Assembly (NCBI GenBank): GCA_016935665.1
Contig: JAFGQN010000174.1
Span: 1 to 64,000, forward strand
DNA length: 64,000 bases
DNA from: Deltaproteobacteria bacterium
GTDB lineage: Bacteria; Myxococcota_A; Polyangia; JAAYKL01
Direction: 5' to 3'
A model generated the notes under the pieces. The model was given only the letters and a program-made list of their open reading frames with translations, searched no databases and was not told the DNA's origin. Below, in pieces: positions 26,319-35,254 of the stretch (the stretch's first letter is position 1; each line of letters opens with the position of its first letter). A program made the position numbers and the translations under genes.

Positions 26319-27473
26319 CTATTCCACTGAAATGACGGCATCGCAGGGACATTTCACCGATGCCGTCACCTCGCCGGATTTGATGGCCTCGCAAGCGGTC
26401 CCCAGCAATTCAATCTGCGTTGCGGAATTGACGCGCCAGCCGTTGGCGTCGCCCATGGTCAAAGCAGTGGTTTGTCCCGCGGATTCATATGCAACAGCGC
26501 AATCTCCTTCTTTACCCGCAACCATTTCCCCATCTAAATCCATCACACAGCTGCGAACGCCGTTAATAATGGTGTCGAATGCATCGGCCAGTCCCTGGGC
26601 GTCTGTGGCTTCCCACCATGGGGCGTCGGGCTCGCCATCGGCCACACCCTGACCGGCGTTGGCCATTCGTTGCATGTGCGAAGGCGTGGTGTCCCCACCC
26701 ACACTGATGACAAACGTGGTGATGCCGTGGGTTGCATATGCGTCGGCCACTGCCGCTTCCGCCTTCGCCTGCGTGGCGGCGGAATGATCGTCTGCGTCGG
26801 CACAGGTATCCGGATCCCCATCGGTGGCCAGTACAATCACTTTAGGTCCGGGGTCTGTAACGGTTGCCAGTGTCGCTGCCACTGCCTGAATGCTTTCGGT
26901 GGTGGGCGTGTCAATGCTGAGTCCAGCGTCATCGTAGGGGGTGAAAATGGCACTGTAATTATCCAGCGCGGGGTCCACATTGATGAGAATGGGGCATTCA
27001 TCCGGTACAATACCACCACCTTCACTGGAATACAGGGAGAGTCCAAAGCGCACATCGGATTGCAGTTGTTTTACCAGTCCGCTGTCCGGATTGATAAGGG
27101 CCTCTTTCACCACATCCCAGCGCTGGGGATCACCCTGCTGTGGAAACGGCTGATCCATGCTGCCGGAGCGATCGATTAAAAGGACTACCGTGGGGATTTG
27201 CGAGGTGAAGTCCACGTCGGCGCTGCCGCAGGTTTCCTCGCTTTCGGAATCGGTGGCGGAACCGCTATGAGTGGCGGTGTCCCCGAATGTGGCCGTATCG
27301 CCAGGGGTAAAGCTATCGGAATCGCCTCCGGATGAATCGGTGGACCCACTGATGGAATCCCCGTTGCTGTCCGTGCCTTCACCGTTGTCGTTGTTCACAT
27401 CGTCGCCGCATGCTGTTGCAAGGAGCAGTGACAGGAAAATAACGAAAGGGATTATTTTGATTGTGTCAGCCAT
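26319..27473 (-). CDS. Lipoprotein with von Willebrand factor A domain
   Basis: The 384-residue product has a lipobox (LLLATAC), a Ser/Thr/Asp-rich linker of about 70 residues, and a vWA domain starting TVVLLIDRSGSMDQPF, which contains the complete MIDAS metal site (DxSxS). ATDGDPDTCAD carries the later MIDAS Asp. The C-terminal domain has paired Cys residues (FDTIINGVRSCVMD, CEAIKSGEVTASVKCPC). ATG 27473 has AGAGG upstream. Surface vWA lipoproteins with Asp-rich linkers are frequent in Myxococcota; most have no known ligand. Confidence 0.82.
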   Translation of the reverse strand: MADTIKIIPFVIFLSLLLATACGDDVNNDNGEGTDSNGDSISGSTDSSGGDSDSFTPGDTATFGDTATHSGSATDSESEETCGSADVDFTSQIPTVVLLIDRSGSMDQPFPQQGDPQRWDVVKEALINPDSGLVKQLQSDVRFGLSLYSSEGGGIVPDECPILINVDPALDNYSAIFTPYDDAGLSIDTPTTESIQAVAATLATVTDPGPKVIVLATDGDPDTCADADDHSAATQAKAEAAVADAYATHGITTFVISVGGDTTPSHMQRMANAGQGVADGEPDAPWWEATDAQGLADAFDTIINGVRSCVMDLDGEMVAGKEGDCAVAYESAGQTTALTMGDANGWRVNSATQIELLGTACEAIKSGEVTASVKCPCDAVISVE

Positions 27474-27772
27474 GTTGCCTCTTTTCTGTTTTGCTAAAGG
27501 TAGCGCGTTAAATAAAATCAAATGGTTAAGGCCGCCATTGCTTAACAATGACCCGAACGCATCTCATTTTTTAAAATTGATGCATCGTTAATATAACATG
27601 TAAACCTGGTTTGCCACATTCGTCGCCGCCTTCTTATTTTGATGCAAAACAGCGGGATAATCTCGAAAATATTTCCTGGTATCCAATTTTTATTTTCCCA
27701 TCGCGCTGCCATATGTTATGGAAGTTTTTCCCGTCAATCAGCCTGGTCACCTACATGGAGCTGTGTATATAG

Positions 27773-29389
27773 ATGTTTGAAACTCTTCAAAAAGGATTCA
27801 GCAAAGCCCGTCAACGCCTTCGCGGAGAAGTCGAAATTGATGAGTCGGTTATTGATGCATCCCTGAGAGATATTCGGTTGTCCCTGCTCGAAGCGGACGT
27901 GGATCTCAAACTGACGCGAAGTTTTCTCGACCGCGTCAAGGAGAAGGCGCTGGGCGAGGTCATTCAGATCTCCGCCAAATCCAAAAGCGGCAAACGGGTT
28001 CGCATTTCCGCGGCGGATGCCTTTGTAAAGATTTGTCAGGACGAACTGACCGCCATGATGGGTCCGGTCAACACCGAACTGGAGATGGCCAGCGGCAATG
28101 TTCCCACCGGTGTCATGATGGTGGGGCTGAACGGTGTGGGTAAAACAACCACCACTGGCAAGCTGGCAAATCTGCTGAAGAAAAAAGGCCATAAACCGCT
28201 GCTTTGCGCGGCCGACATTTATCGCCCGGCGGCTATTGAGCAGTTGCAGGTGCTGGCGGGGCGTCTCGATGTGCCGGTGTATGCTGATTTTAACAGCAAA
28301 GACGCTGTGGGCATCTGTAAGGCGGCCATGACAGAAGCCCGTATTCGCAATTGCGATATTGTGCTTTTCGATACAGCGGGCCGACAGACTGTTGATGACA
28401 CGTTGATGACCGAGCTGCAGGACATTAAGGCGGCGGTCAAACCCAAAAATATCTTCCTGGTGGCCGATGCGATGATTGGTCAGGACGCAGTTATCACCGC
28501 ACGCGAGTTTCATCAGCGACTGACCCTCTCCGGAGTGGTGCTGACCAAACTGGACGGTGATGCCCGCGGTGGCGCCGCCATCTCCATTAAAGAAGCCACG
28601 GGCGCTCCCATTAAATTCCTGGGTATGGGCGAGGGTATGGACAAACTCGAAGAGTTCCGTCCCGACGGTCTCGCCTCCCGAATTCTGGGTATGGGTGATG
28701 TGGTGGGTCTGGTGAAGGATTTCGAGCAGGTGGTGGATTCGGACAAAGCCGAAAAAGATGCCGAGCGCATGCTTAAAGGCAAGTTCACCATGATGGATTT
28801 TCTCGACCAGATGCAGATGATCAAAAAGATGGGGTCCCTGTCCGAACTCATGGAAAAACTGCCCTTCTTCCAGGATGGCATGCCGGACGAAGTGAAAAAC
28901 ATGGACGGCTCAGAGCTGGTCAAAATTGAGTCCATCATCCACTCCATGACCAGGAAGGAGCGCATCGATGTGAGTCTGTTTGACAAACAGCCAACGCGGG
29001 TGGAACGTGTGGCCAAAGGGTGCGGGCGTACGGTGAAAGATGTGCAGAGCCTGCTGGAGCGCTTCAAGGGAGTGCGCGACATGATGGGGGCCATTGGCAA
29101 ACAGGCGGGGTTGCTATCTAAAATTCCCGGGATGAAGCAAATGGCCATGGCCAAACAGATGAAAAATGCCATGGCCGGCGGTGGAATGCCGGGAATGCCG
29201 GGAATGCCAGGAATGCCGGGGATGCCAGGACTACCGGGGATGGGTGATTTTTCAGAGGAGATGCTCCAGGCCGCGGTGGCCGGAAGCCCCGGGGTTCGAA
29301 AGTCACAGAGCGGTAAAGAGAAGTCTCGAAATAAACAAAAACGGAAAAGCGCAAAACAGGCGCGAAAAAAAGGCCGTAAAAAAAGGTAA
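27773..29389 (+). CDS. ffh: Signal recognition particle protein Ffh (SRP54)
   Basis: The 538-residue GTPase has the N domain, the G domain (GLNGVGKTTTTGKLA, DTAGRQ, TKLDGDARGG) and the Met-rich M domain that binds 4.5S RNA and signal sequences (MKQMAMAKQMKNAM). It targets membrane proteins co-translationally to SecYEG via FtsY. The length exceeds the usual 450-480 residues because of a tail of repeated Gly-Met-Pro triplets followed by a very basic end (KSAKQARKKGRKKR). No 4.5S RNA gene was recognised in the flanks. Confidence 0.96.
   Translation: MFETLQKGFSKARQRLRGEVEIDESVIDASLRDIRLSLLEADVDLKLTRSFLDRVKEKALGEVIQISAKSKSGKRVRISAADAFVKICQDELTAMMGPVNTELEMASGNVPTGVMMVGLNGVGKTTTTGKLANLLKKKGHKPLLCAADIYRPAAIEQLQVLAGRLDVPVYADFNSKDAVGICKAAMTEARIRNCDIVLFDTAGRQTVDDTLMTELQDIKAAVKPKNIFLVADAMIGQDAVITAREFHQRLTLSGVVLTKLDGDARGGAAISIKEATGAPIKFLGMGEGMDKLEEFRPDGLASRILGMGDVVGLVKDFEQVVDSDKAEKDAERMLKGKFTMMDFLDQMQMIKKMGSLSELMEKLPFFQDGMPDEVKNMDGSELVKIESIIHSMTRKERIDVSLFDKQPTRVERVAKGCGRTVKDVQSLLERFKGVRDMMGAIGKQAGLLSKIPGMKQMAMAKQMKNAMAGGGMPGMPGMPGMPGMPGLPGMGDFSEEMLQAAVAGSPGVRKSQSGKEKSRNKQKRKSAKQARKKGRKKR
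29183..29236 (+). repeat. Six 9-bp repeats encoding Gly-Met-Pro in the Ffh tail
   Basis: Units GGAATGCCG, with minor variants, are repeated from 29183 at a nine-base period and encode a GMPGMP run after the M domain. Copy number changes would remain in frame. Confidence 0.85.
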
Positions 29390-29431
29390 TATGTTGCAAA
29401 CCGGGCAACCGGATTTGTCGGGGAGGCGAAC

Positions 29432-30658
29432 ATGTGTAGACAATTTTTGATTGGTATTCTGATTTCAATCCTGGCGACTGCCTGCGGCGGGGCTGAGGAA
29501 AGCAAGGACGAGAAGAAACTCCAGCTGGATAAAAAAACAACCCTGCCCATGGTCGACGGTTCAGCGTTTCTTGTGACAGGTACTCCCAGTGATATGAAAC
29601 GCATGGATGCGAACTTTGAGAACAAGGCAATGTTGTTGGGGTACACGGTGAATGCGGACGCCGCCGCACCGGGTCAGGTGATCACGGTGAACTGGTTCTG
29701 GAAATCCCTCAAAGCCATTGATGGATCCTGGGAATATTTTACCCATTTGCTTGATGAGGATGGGATGCTGGTAAAAAGTGTCAATTCCGAAGGGCCCATG
29801 CGCTCCAAATACAAGCCGCATATGTGGAAACCCGGTGAAATCATGAAGGATTCCGAACGGATTACCATACCGGCCGACTGGGACTCCAAGTCAATGGAGT
29901 TGCGCACCGGGTTATGGCAGGGCCCTGAGCGAATGCGCGTCATCAAAGGTCCGGTGGACGATGAGAATCGAGCCCGGGGACCGGTCATCAGCATTTCCGC
30001 CAATGCGCCGCAACCGGTTGCGCCGAGTTCCGCGACTCTGGATGTGCCATTCACCGCAAAGGCTCCCAAAATTGACGGAAAAATCGATGACGCTCAGTGG
30101 GCAGATGCCGCAGGGCTGACTCGATTCGTCAGTACACTGAATGGACGTCCGGTGCGTGGCAACACTGACGTGAAACTTTTATGGGGCGAGCAGTATTTGT
30201 ATGTGGCCATGACGGCCGATGACAATGAGCTCATCAGCCCATACACCAATCCCGATGACGATGTCTGGATGGCGGATGCCCTTGATATTTTTCTACAGCC
30301 CATGTTGGACGGACCATATTACGAGTTGCAAATCAGTCCCAATGGTATCGTTTTTGATGCGCACTATGTTGAGTATCGCAAAGCAGATGTATCATGGACC
30401 AGCAATGCGCAGGTGGCGGTTTCGGTGAAGGGAACTGTGAACGATACGGCTGAACCCACGGATACTGGGTGGACGCTGGAGGCGGCCATTCCCATGGCGA
30501 ATATTTTGCCGGGGGATTTGGCAGACAGCGCCATTCGCGCTAATTTCTTTCGGGTGGATAAAATGTCCCAGATGACCGAATACAGCGCCTGGTCTGCGCC
30601 GATGCGGGGTGATTTTCATGCCCAGGATCGTTTTGGGCGGTTAAATCTGAAAAAGTAG
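29432..30658 (+). CDS. Lipoprotein with C-terminal CBM9-like carbohydrate-binding domain
   Basis: The 408-residue lipoprotein has a signal ending ILATACG. The first half (residues about 30-190) looks beta-rich and unassigned (WKSLKAIDGSWEYFTHLLDEDG). The second half fits the CBM9 / DOMON-like fold: PKIDGKIDDAQWADA, then VKLLWGEQYLYVAMTADDNEL and DALDIFLQP, ending with GWTLEAAIPM. CBM9 domains bind sugars or act as substrate-recognition modules. GGGGAGG precedes ATG 29432. It follows ffh by 42 bases but is unlikely to share its function. Confidence 0.78.
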   Translation: MCRQFLIGILISILATACGGAEESKDEKKLQLDKKTTLPMVDGSAFLVTGTPSDMKRMDANFENKAMLLGYTVNADAAAPGQVITVNWFWKSLKAIDGSWEYFTHLLDEDGMLVKSVNSEGPMRSKYKPHMWKPGEIMKDSERITIPADWDSKSMELRTGLWQGPERMRVIKGPVDDENRARGPVISISANAPQPVAPSSATLDVPFTAKAPKIDGKIDDAQWADAAGLTRFVSTLNGRPVRGNTDVKLLWGEQYLYVAMTADDNELISPYTNPDDDVWMADALDIFLQPMLDGPYYELQISPNGIVFDAHYVEYRKADVSWTSNAQVAVSVKGTVNDTAEPTDTGWTLEAAIPMANILPGDLADSAIRANFFRVDKMSQMTEYSAWSAPMRGDFHAQDRFGRLNLKK

Positions 30659-30740
30659 CGCTATATTTTATCGACCTCAAACTGGCCATTTCAACAGGAG
30701 TCGTCCCTTTGCGTCACACTCCAACCGAGGAATAACTGAT

Positions 30741-31757
30741 ATGCTATCGACATTCTGCAGATTGTCTCTACTGGCAGCATTTTGTATTTTTCTCGCTACC
30801 GTTGTAGCGATACCGGGGTATGGGCAGACGGCCCCCGCCGAAACCTCAATGAGTGACGCGGAAAAGGCAGAGGCGCTTTCGCATTTTCAAAAGGGACAGG
30901 CGCGATTTGACAGCGGAGAGTATCTCCTGGCGGTGGAGCACTTTAAAAAAGCATACGACATAACGCGGTCACCGGAGATTTTGTACAACATCGCCATGTG
31001 CTATGAAGCGCAGCAGGAGAATGAACAGGCGGTGGCCTATTATAATCAATACCTACAAACATCGAGTGGTGACGATGCCGCAGACGTGAAGAAGAAAATC
31101 AAGGCGCTGGGGGGAGCCGTGGGGAGCTCGAGTACAGCTGTTGCAGACACCAACGGCGACGGGAAAAACGGGCAAATGGATGAAGACGACGGGGACGGAG
31201 CGAAAACGGATGACAGGAAACGGATCGACCATTTTGATTTGGAGCTGGACATGGGTCCCGGCTTTGTGCTGCTTACTCCGGATACCGGAATTGATGTGGC
31301 TGGCGGCGATCCTGAGAAACGAAATTATTTTTCCATTGATGTGCTGGCCCACTTTTTTCTCAACGACTGGTTTGCCATCACCGGTGGAGTGTTGATCGGT
31401 GCCTATATCGAAGGTGACGAAAGATATGTTTCAAAAGACCCCAAAAGTCATCTGGGGCTGGCGATTGGCGTCGGCATGACAAAAAAAGTTCAGGAGAGAG
31501 TTTCTCTTTTCACCAACCTTCTGGCGGCGCCCAGTGCCATCTGGCGAAAGAGTGTCTCCCGCAGGGCTGCCTGGTTTGCGTTTGATGTGCGTTTTGGCGC
31601 CAAAATCCGGTTGACCGACAAGTGGCAGCTGGACCTGATGGCGGTGGCAGAGGGGGGACCGGCGATGGTTATCAAACCCAACAGCACAGAAGATTGGGAT
31701 ACCGGTCTGCTGGTATCGGTGGGGCCGCGGCTGGGGATCACCTGGTCGGCACAGTAA
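30741..31757 (+). CDS. Exported TPR protein with C-terminal barrel-like domain
   Basis: The 338-residue protein has a signal peptide (LSLLAAFCIFLATVVAIPGYGQ). Two TPR units (FQKGQARFDSGEYLLAVEHF, EILYNIAMCYEAQQENEQAV) are followed by an acidic linker (DEDDGDGAKTDD) and about 170 residues of alternating hydrophobic strands typical of an outer-membrane barrel (GPGFVLLTPDTGIDVAGG to LVSVGPRLGITWSAQ). The TPR half resembles that of the PEGA protein at 7673-8656. GAGG lies upstream of the ATG. folK starts one base after its stop codon, so they are probably cotranscribed despite unrelated roles. Confidence 0.7.
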   Translation: MLSTFCRLSLLAAFCIFLATVVAIPGYGQTAPAETSMSDAEKAEALSHFQKGQARFDSGEYLLAVEHFKKAYDITRSPEILYNIAMCYEAQQENEQAVAYYNQYLQTSSGDDAADVKKKIKALGGAVGSSSTAVADTNGDGKNGQMDEDDGDGAKTDDRKRIDHFDLELDMGPGFVLLTPDTGIDVAGGDPEKRNYFSIDVLAHFFLNDWFAITGGVLIGAYIEGDERYVSKDPKSHLGLAIGVGMTKKVQERVSLFTNLLAAPSAIWRKSVSRRAAWFAFDVRFGAKIRLTDKWQLDLMAVAEGGPAMVIKPNSTEDWDTGLLVSVGPRLGITWSAQ

Positions 31758-31758
31758 G

Positions 31759-32238
31759 ATGACGCAACCGGCATCTGCATTCAATGAAACGGTGTATATC
31801 GGTCTCGGCTCGAACCTTGGAGACCGGAAAGCACATCTGGCGCGTGCGGTCTCATTTTTGAAACAATCTCATCGCATTCGTGTGGACGCGGTGTCATCGT
31901 GGATAGAGACGGATCCCTGGGGCAATACCCGGCAGGGGTCGTTTCTCAATGGGGCGCTGCAGCTGGTCACATCCCATTCGCCGCTGAGTTTACTGGCCTA
32001 TTTAAAAGAAGGCGAATTGCGTTTGGGACGAACGCCATCCGAACATTGGGGCCCCAGGGTCATCGACATGGACATTCTTCTGTTCGGAGAACGTATTATT
32101 AATGATACCGAATTAACTGTTCCCCATGTGCATCTGCGCAGCCGCGCATTTGTTCTCGCACCGTTGCTGGAACTCAATCCCAGTCTGCACCATCCGGAGT
32201 GCCATACGCCGCTTCGGGATTTTCTAATGAAATTGTGA
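31759..32238 (+). CDS. folK: 2-amino-4-hydroxy-6-hydroxymethyldihydropteridine pyrophosphokinase (FolK)
   Basis: The 159-residue enzyme transfers pyrophosphate from ATP to the pterin in folate biosynthesis. Signature segments are YIGLGSNLGDRKAHL at the N terminus, the substrate-binding WIETDPWGNTRQGSFLNGAL, and the metal/ATP motif GPRVIDMDILLFG. All catalytic positions appear intact. It overlaps no gene; the ATG follows the stop of the upstream TPR/barrel gene by one base. Confidence 0.93.
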   Translation: MTQPASAFNETVYIGLGSNLGDRKAHLARAVSFLKQSHRIRVDAVSSWIETDPWGNTRQGSFLNGALQLVTSHSPLSLLAYLKEGELRLGRTPSEHWGPRVIDMDILLFGERIINDTELTVPHVHLRSRAFVLAPLLELNPSLHHPECHTPLRDFLMKL

Positions 32239-32398
32239 ACTTCTCTCAAGGAGTGCATTTATGCATGCGCGTTCCTGAAAGACAATGCAGGGGCTGACCC
32301 GTTTGTCCGTCCAGAACCATTCGAGGAATAGAGACATTTTCCCTGAAACAGTGAAACAGTGGCGGCAGTATTACATTGATACCTAAAACCGGAAATTA

Positions 32399-32965
32399 CT
32401 ATTTCACGCGTTCGATAAAGCGGCCGTCCCGGGTGTCCACCTTGATTTTTACGCCGTTCTCGAGGTAGGGGGGCACCTGAACCACCAGACCGGTTTCCAG
32501 GGTGGCGGGTTTCAGTTGGGCCTGAGCGGTGGCGCCTTTCAGGTTGGGCGTGGTATCCACAACTTCGAGTTCCACGGTGCTGGGCAATTCAATGCTAACC
32601 ACTTCGCCGTTGTACAGCATGGAGCGCATGCGCATCCCGTCCAGCATGTAGCCCGACAGTTCACCCACGACTTCTTCCGTGAGTGAAAACTGGTCATAGG
32701 ATTCCTCGTCCATGAAATGATATTCGCTGCCGTCACTGTAGAGGTACTGGATTTCGCGCTTTTCACAATCGGCTTCGGCCAGCATCTCACCACCTCGCCA
32801 GGATTTTTTCAGCACGGCGCCGGTAATCAGATTTTTAACTTTGGCTTTGGTCAGTGTACTGGCCCCCCGTGCCGATGGCGCCTGAAAGGACACCTCGGTC
32901 ACCAGCCAGGGTGCGCCGTCGAGCTCAAGAATATATCCACGTTTTAAGTTGCTTGAATTTATCAT
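32399..32965 (-). CDS. yeiP: Elongation factor P-like protein of the EfpL/YeiP subfamily
   Basis: The 188-residue protein has the three EF-P beta-barrel domains. The loop that reaches the peptidyl-transferase centre reads QAPSARGASTLTK, with Arg33 at the tip. This matches E. coli YeiP/EfpL (SPTARGAATLYK type) rather than EF-P proper, whose loop is PGKGQAF with a modifiable Lys34. EfpL eases translation of polyproline and related stalling motifs without lysine modification. ATG 32965 has AGAAGGA upstream. No epmA/epmB or earP gene is nearby, which is consistent. It is divergent from the endonuclease/exonuclease/phosphatase gene. Confidence 0.88.
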   Translation of the reverse strand: MINSSNLKRGYILELDGAPWLVTEVSFQAPSARGASTLTKAKVKNLITGAVLKKSWRGGEMLAEADCEKREIQYLYSDGSEYHFMDEESYDQFSLTEEVVGELSGYMLDGMRMRSMLYNGEVVSIELPSTVELEVVDTTPNLKGATAQAQLKPATLETGLVVQVPPYLENGVKIKVDTRDGRFIERVK

Positions 32966-33173
32966 TTCAATCCTTCTGTTTGGGGGTAGCCCCCCTTCCT
33001 TTCCCTGGGCAATGTATAGCCCTATCCATTGGATATTGTCAATCCTGGTCATTGGGGCATTGGGGGGTGATTTGGAATGGCATCAAAAAGGAACCAGTGG
33101 CGGGCGTCGCCTTTTCTCTTCCCAGGAGGATACAGCGTTGGTACTATTCGGCACCCATTTCGAGGAGATGAAA

Positions 33174-34142
33174 ATGCAGTGTCGAATCACTTCATACAAT
33201 ATCGAAAACATGCGCCAGCTTTTCAGAAAAAATCGGTTTACCGATGATACGGCGGACAGAGGGAATGCGGCGGCCACCACTCTTGGGAAAATTGAGCCCC
33301 ATATTGCCGGCATTGTGGAAGCGAGCGATCGCGGGGGAGACCACGAGTTCTTTTTACAGCATCCAGCGTTGCAGAAATTGAATCTCAAGGTGGCCCAAAG
33401 CACTCACCGACGGGGCAAGCAGGACCTGGTGATGTACTATCGCGACCCCTTCGAAGTGGTATCGGTGGACACCCATTACGCATTTTATGATCCGTGGATT
33501 GAAGATATTGACAACGATTCCATTAAGGAGCAGCTGTCATTTGAACGAAAACCGCTGGAGGTGCTTTTCAGAAACAGGCACACCGGCAAGGCGCTTTTAG
33601 TTATCCTGGTGTCGTTTAAATCCAAGGGCGTCTTTTTAACCACGGACATTCATCAGTACGAACATCTGGCGCTGGCCAATCGAAAGAAGCTGTACGGTCA
33701 GGCTAAAAAGGTGCGTGAGCGAGTGGATACGCTGCTGGAAGAAAACGTGGAGACGCCGGTGGTGATTATGGGAGATCTGAATGATGAACCCGGATTTGAC
33801 CACTTTGAAAAACTGCTGGGAGCAAGTGCGGTGGAAACCATCACCGGCAACATTTACTATCCCCATCGTATCTTTCACAACACTTTGTGGCACTACATGG
33901 AAACGGGCCGCGAGAAGGATTTGTGGACCACAGAGTTCCCCGACAGAATTGTGGCCAATTTCAGCATGCATCGGGCATGGCTGGATCACATTTTTGTTTC
34001 ACCGGGAATGCTCCTTGAAAACAGTGAGTTTCGATATATTAGCAATTCGGGCGCCATCGCAAAAAAAGATGCGGCAGCCACGTTGGCCTCTGACCATTTT
34101 CCGATTTACTGCGATGTTGAAGTGCCGGTGCCGCTACCATAG
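33174..34142 (+). CDS. Endonuclease/exonuclease/phosphatase-family protein
   Basis: The 322-residue protein shows the EEP metallohydrolase motifs: SYNIENM with the conserved Asn, GIVEASDRGG with the metal-binding Glu, VIMGDLNDEP with Asp and Asn, and ASDHFPI with the final Asp-His. No signal peptide is seen. These enzymes cleave phosphodiester bonds in DNA, lipids or nucleotides, and the substrate cannot be assigned. ATG 33174 is preferred because GAGGAG lies six bases upstream; in the ATG at 33168 that motif would abut the start. A hairpin follows the gene. Confidence 0.85.
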   Translation: MQCRITSYNIENMRQLFRKNRFTDDTADRGNAAATTLGKIEPHIAGIVEASDRGGDHEFFLQHPALQKLNLKVAQSTHRRGKQDLVMYYRDPFEVVSVDTHYAFYDPWIEDIDNDSIKEQLSFERKPLEVLFRNRHTGKALLVILVSFKSKGVFLTTDIHQYEHLALANRKKLYGQAKKVRERVDTLLEENVETPVVIMGDLNDEPGFDHFEKLLGASAVETITGNIYYPHRIFHNTLWHYMETGREKDLWTTEFPDRIVANFSMHRAWLDHIFVSPGMLLENSEFRYISNSGAIAKKDAAATLASDHFPIYCDVEVPVPLP

Positions 34143-34155
34143 GGATTGTATTTTT

Positions 34156-34179
34156 CAGGTGAAAAAAAATTTTCCCCTG
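34156..34179 (+). terminator. Hairpin after the EEP-family gene
   Basis: CAGG-t-GAAAA and TTTTC-c-CCTG form a stem separated by four A residues, 14 bases after the stop codon. There is no long T-run afterwards, so termination is plausible but not certain. Confidence 0.4.
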
Positions 34180-34311
34180 TACCGGAGTTCTGCCACCGTT
34201 AATAAATGCGCAATATTTAATAAGGTTGAAATTGCAGTATTTATGTGTTGATATCCAGAGTTCAGTGCGAATGAAAACTGAAGTTGCATCTTTCAAAAAA
34301 GGAGTGTTCTC

Positions 34312-35058
34312 ATGAAAAAAACAACCCTGATGTTGCTGGTGCTCTTGCCATTGCTGGTATCCGGTTGGTGTGTCAATGCCCAAACCGGGGAGATGTACGC
34401 AGATGCGGAAACAACGGTTGCTCCCCCTGTCGATGCCAACCCTGGTATTAAGTCGAAAAATATCATCGGCGCCCAGCTTCTTCTGGGAGGTGCGGGAGTG
34501 GCGGAGGATTGGGGGGATACAGCGGACTTTGTAAACGACGACGAGCTCCGCGCGCGTTTTGCCGGCGGATTGGGTTTTTTCTTTCGGAGGTCATTAACCA
34601 GTTTAATTTCGTTAAATGTTGGGTTGGAATTACTGGGCAAAGGTTACAAAGCCGAATACACTCAGGGCAATGGCGACAATGCGGTTGATATTGTTGAAAA
34701 GGCGCGGCTTCGATATTTGGAAATTCCGTTGGGTGCGCGTGTGAACCTGCATAATTTTTCGTTCGGTTTGGATTTGGTGGCCTGCATCGCATTGATGGGA
34801 GAATATAAACGCGAAACGGACGATCTGGTAGTGGAAGTGCACTTTACGGATGCAGATTGGGACAATATCCAGCGGTTCAATATTGCACCGAGATTATCCG
34901 CTGGATATGTGATTGCCGTGGGCCAGGTCAACCTCGTACCAGGACTGATGTGGGAATTTGACCTGCTCAATAATACCAAAGGGGACCTGGCAGATGCCGA
35001 TGTGAAACTGCGTTTCATCAATCTGATGCTCACTGTGGGTGTGGAATACGGTCTCTAA
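34312..35058 (+). CDS. Probable outer-membrane beta-barrel protein
   Basis: The 248-residue protein has a signal peptide (MLLVLLPLLVSGWCVNAQ) and a beta-rich body with alternating hydrophobic residues (SLISLNVGLELLGKGYKAEY, LEIPLGARVNLHNFSFGLDL) that ends in VGVEYGL, much like PorT-type small outer-membrane proteins. AAAGGAG lies before ATG 34312. No catalytic motif. Function unknown. Confidence 0.72.
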   Translation: MKKTTLMLLVLLPLLVSGWCVNAQTGEMYADAETTVAPPVDANPGIKSKNIIGAQLLLGGAGVAEDWGDTADFVNDDELRARFAGGLGFFFRRSLTSLISLNVGLELLGKGYKAEYTQGNGDNAVDIVEKARLRYLEIPLGARVNLHNFSFGLDLVACIALMGEYKRETDDLVVEVHFTDADWDNIQRFNIAPRLSAGYVIAVGQVNLVPGLMWEFDLLNNTKGDLADADVKLRFINLMLTVGVEYGL

Positions 35059-35115
35059 ATTCGTTTTGTGTCCCAACCCCCCCCTTTGCCAAAAAGCATA
35101 ATGAAAAAATTGCAG

Positions 35116-35136
35116 GGCGGCCGTTTATCTGCCGCC
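35116..35136 (+). terminator. GC-rich hairpin at a dispersed element
   Basis: GGCGGC, loop CGTTTATCT, GCCGCC make a strong stem 57 bases after the barrel gene and partly overlap the start of dispersed element B. It could act as a terminator of the barrel gene transcript. No T-run follows. Confidence 0.35.
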
Positions 35137-35165
35137 GAGTCCAGCAAGCGACCTGGCATAAAGCC
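35123..35165 (+). repeat. Dispersed intergenic element, copy B
   Basis: GTTTATCTGCCGCC is followed after 18 bases by GGCATAAAGCC, a small hairpin with an ATAAA loop. The same layout and spacing are found at 55739-55781 and, with a longer stem, at 1-38. It lies between convergent genes. Confidence 0.55.
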
Positions 35166-35254
35166 CAATTCCGGAATTTCGGGAGAAATCTGCCTGGCTT
35201 TGCGGTTGTGCCGCTGTCCTGCCAGGGCTGAACTCTCCAACCTGCGTCGCGTGT

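Noticed and set aside
27549-27772. 4.5S RNA gene before ffh
   Set aside because: No GC-rich long hairpin with the conserved GGAA-type loop was seen in the spacer.
32240-32398. REP-like GGGGCTGACCC motif at about 32292
   Set aside because: Only one copy was found in the window and the stem is three base pairs, too little to call.
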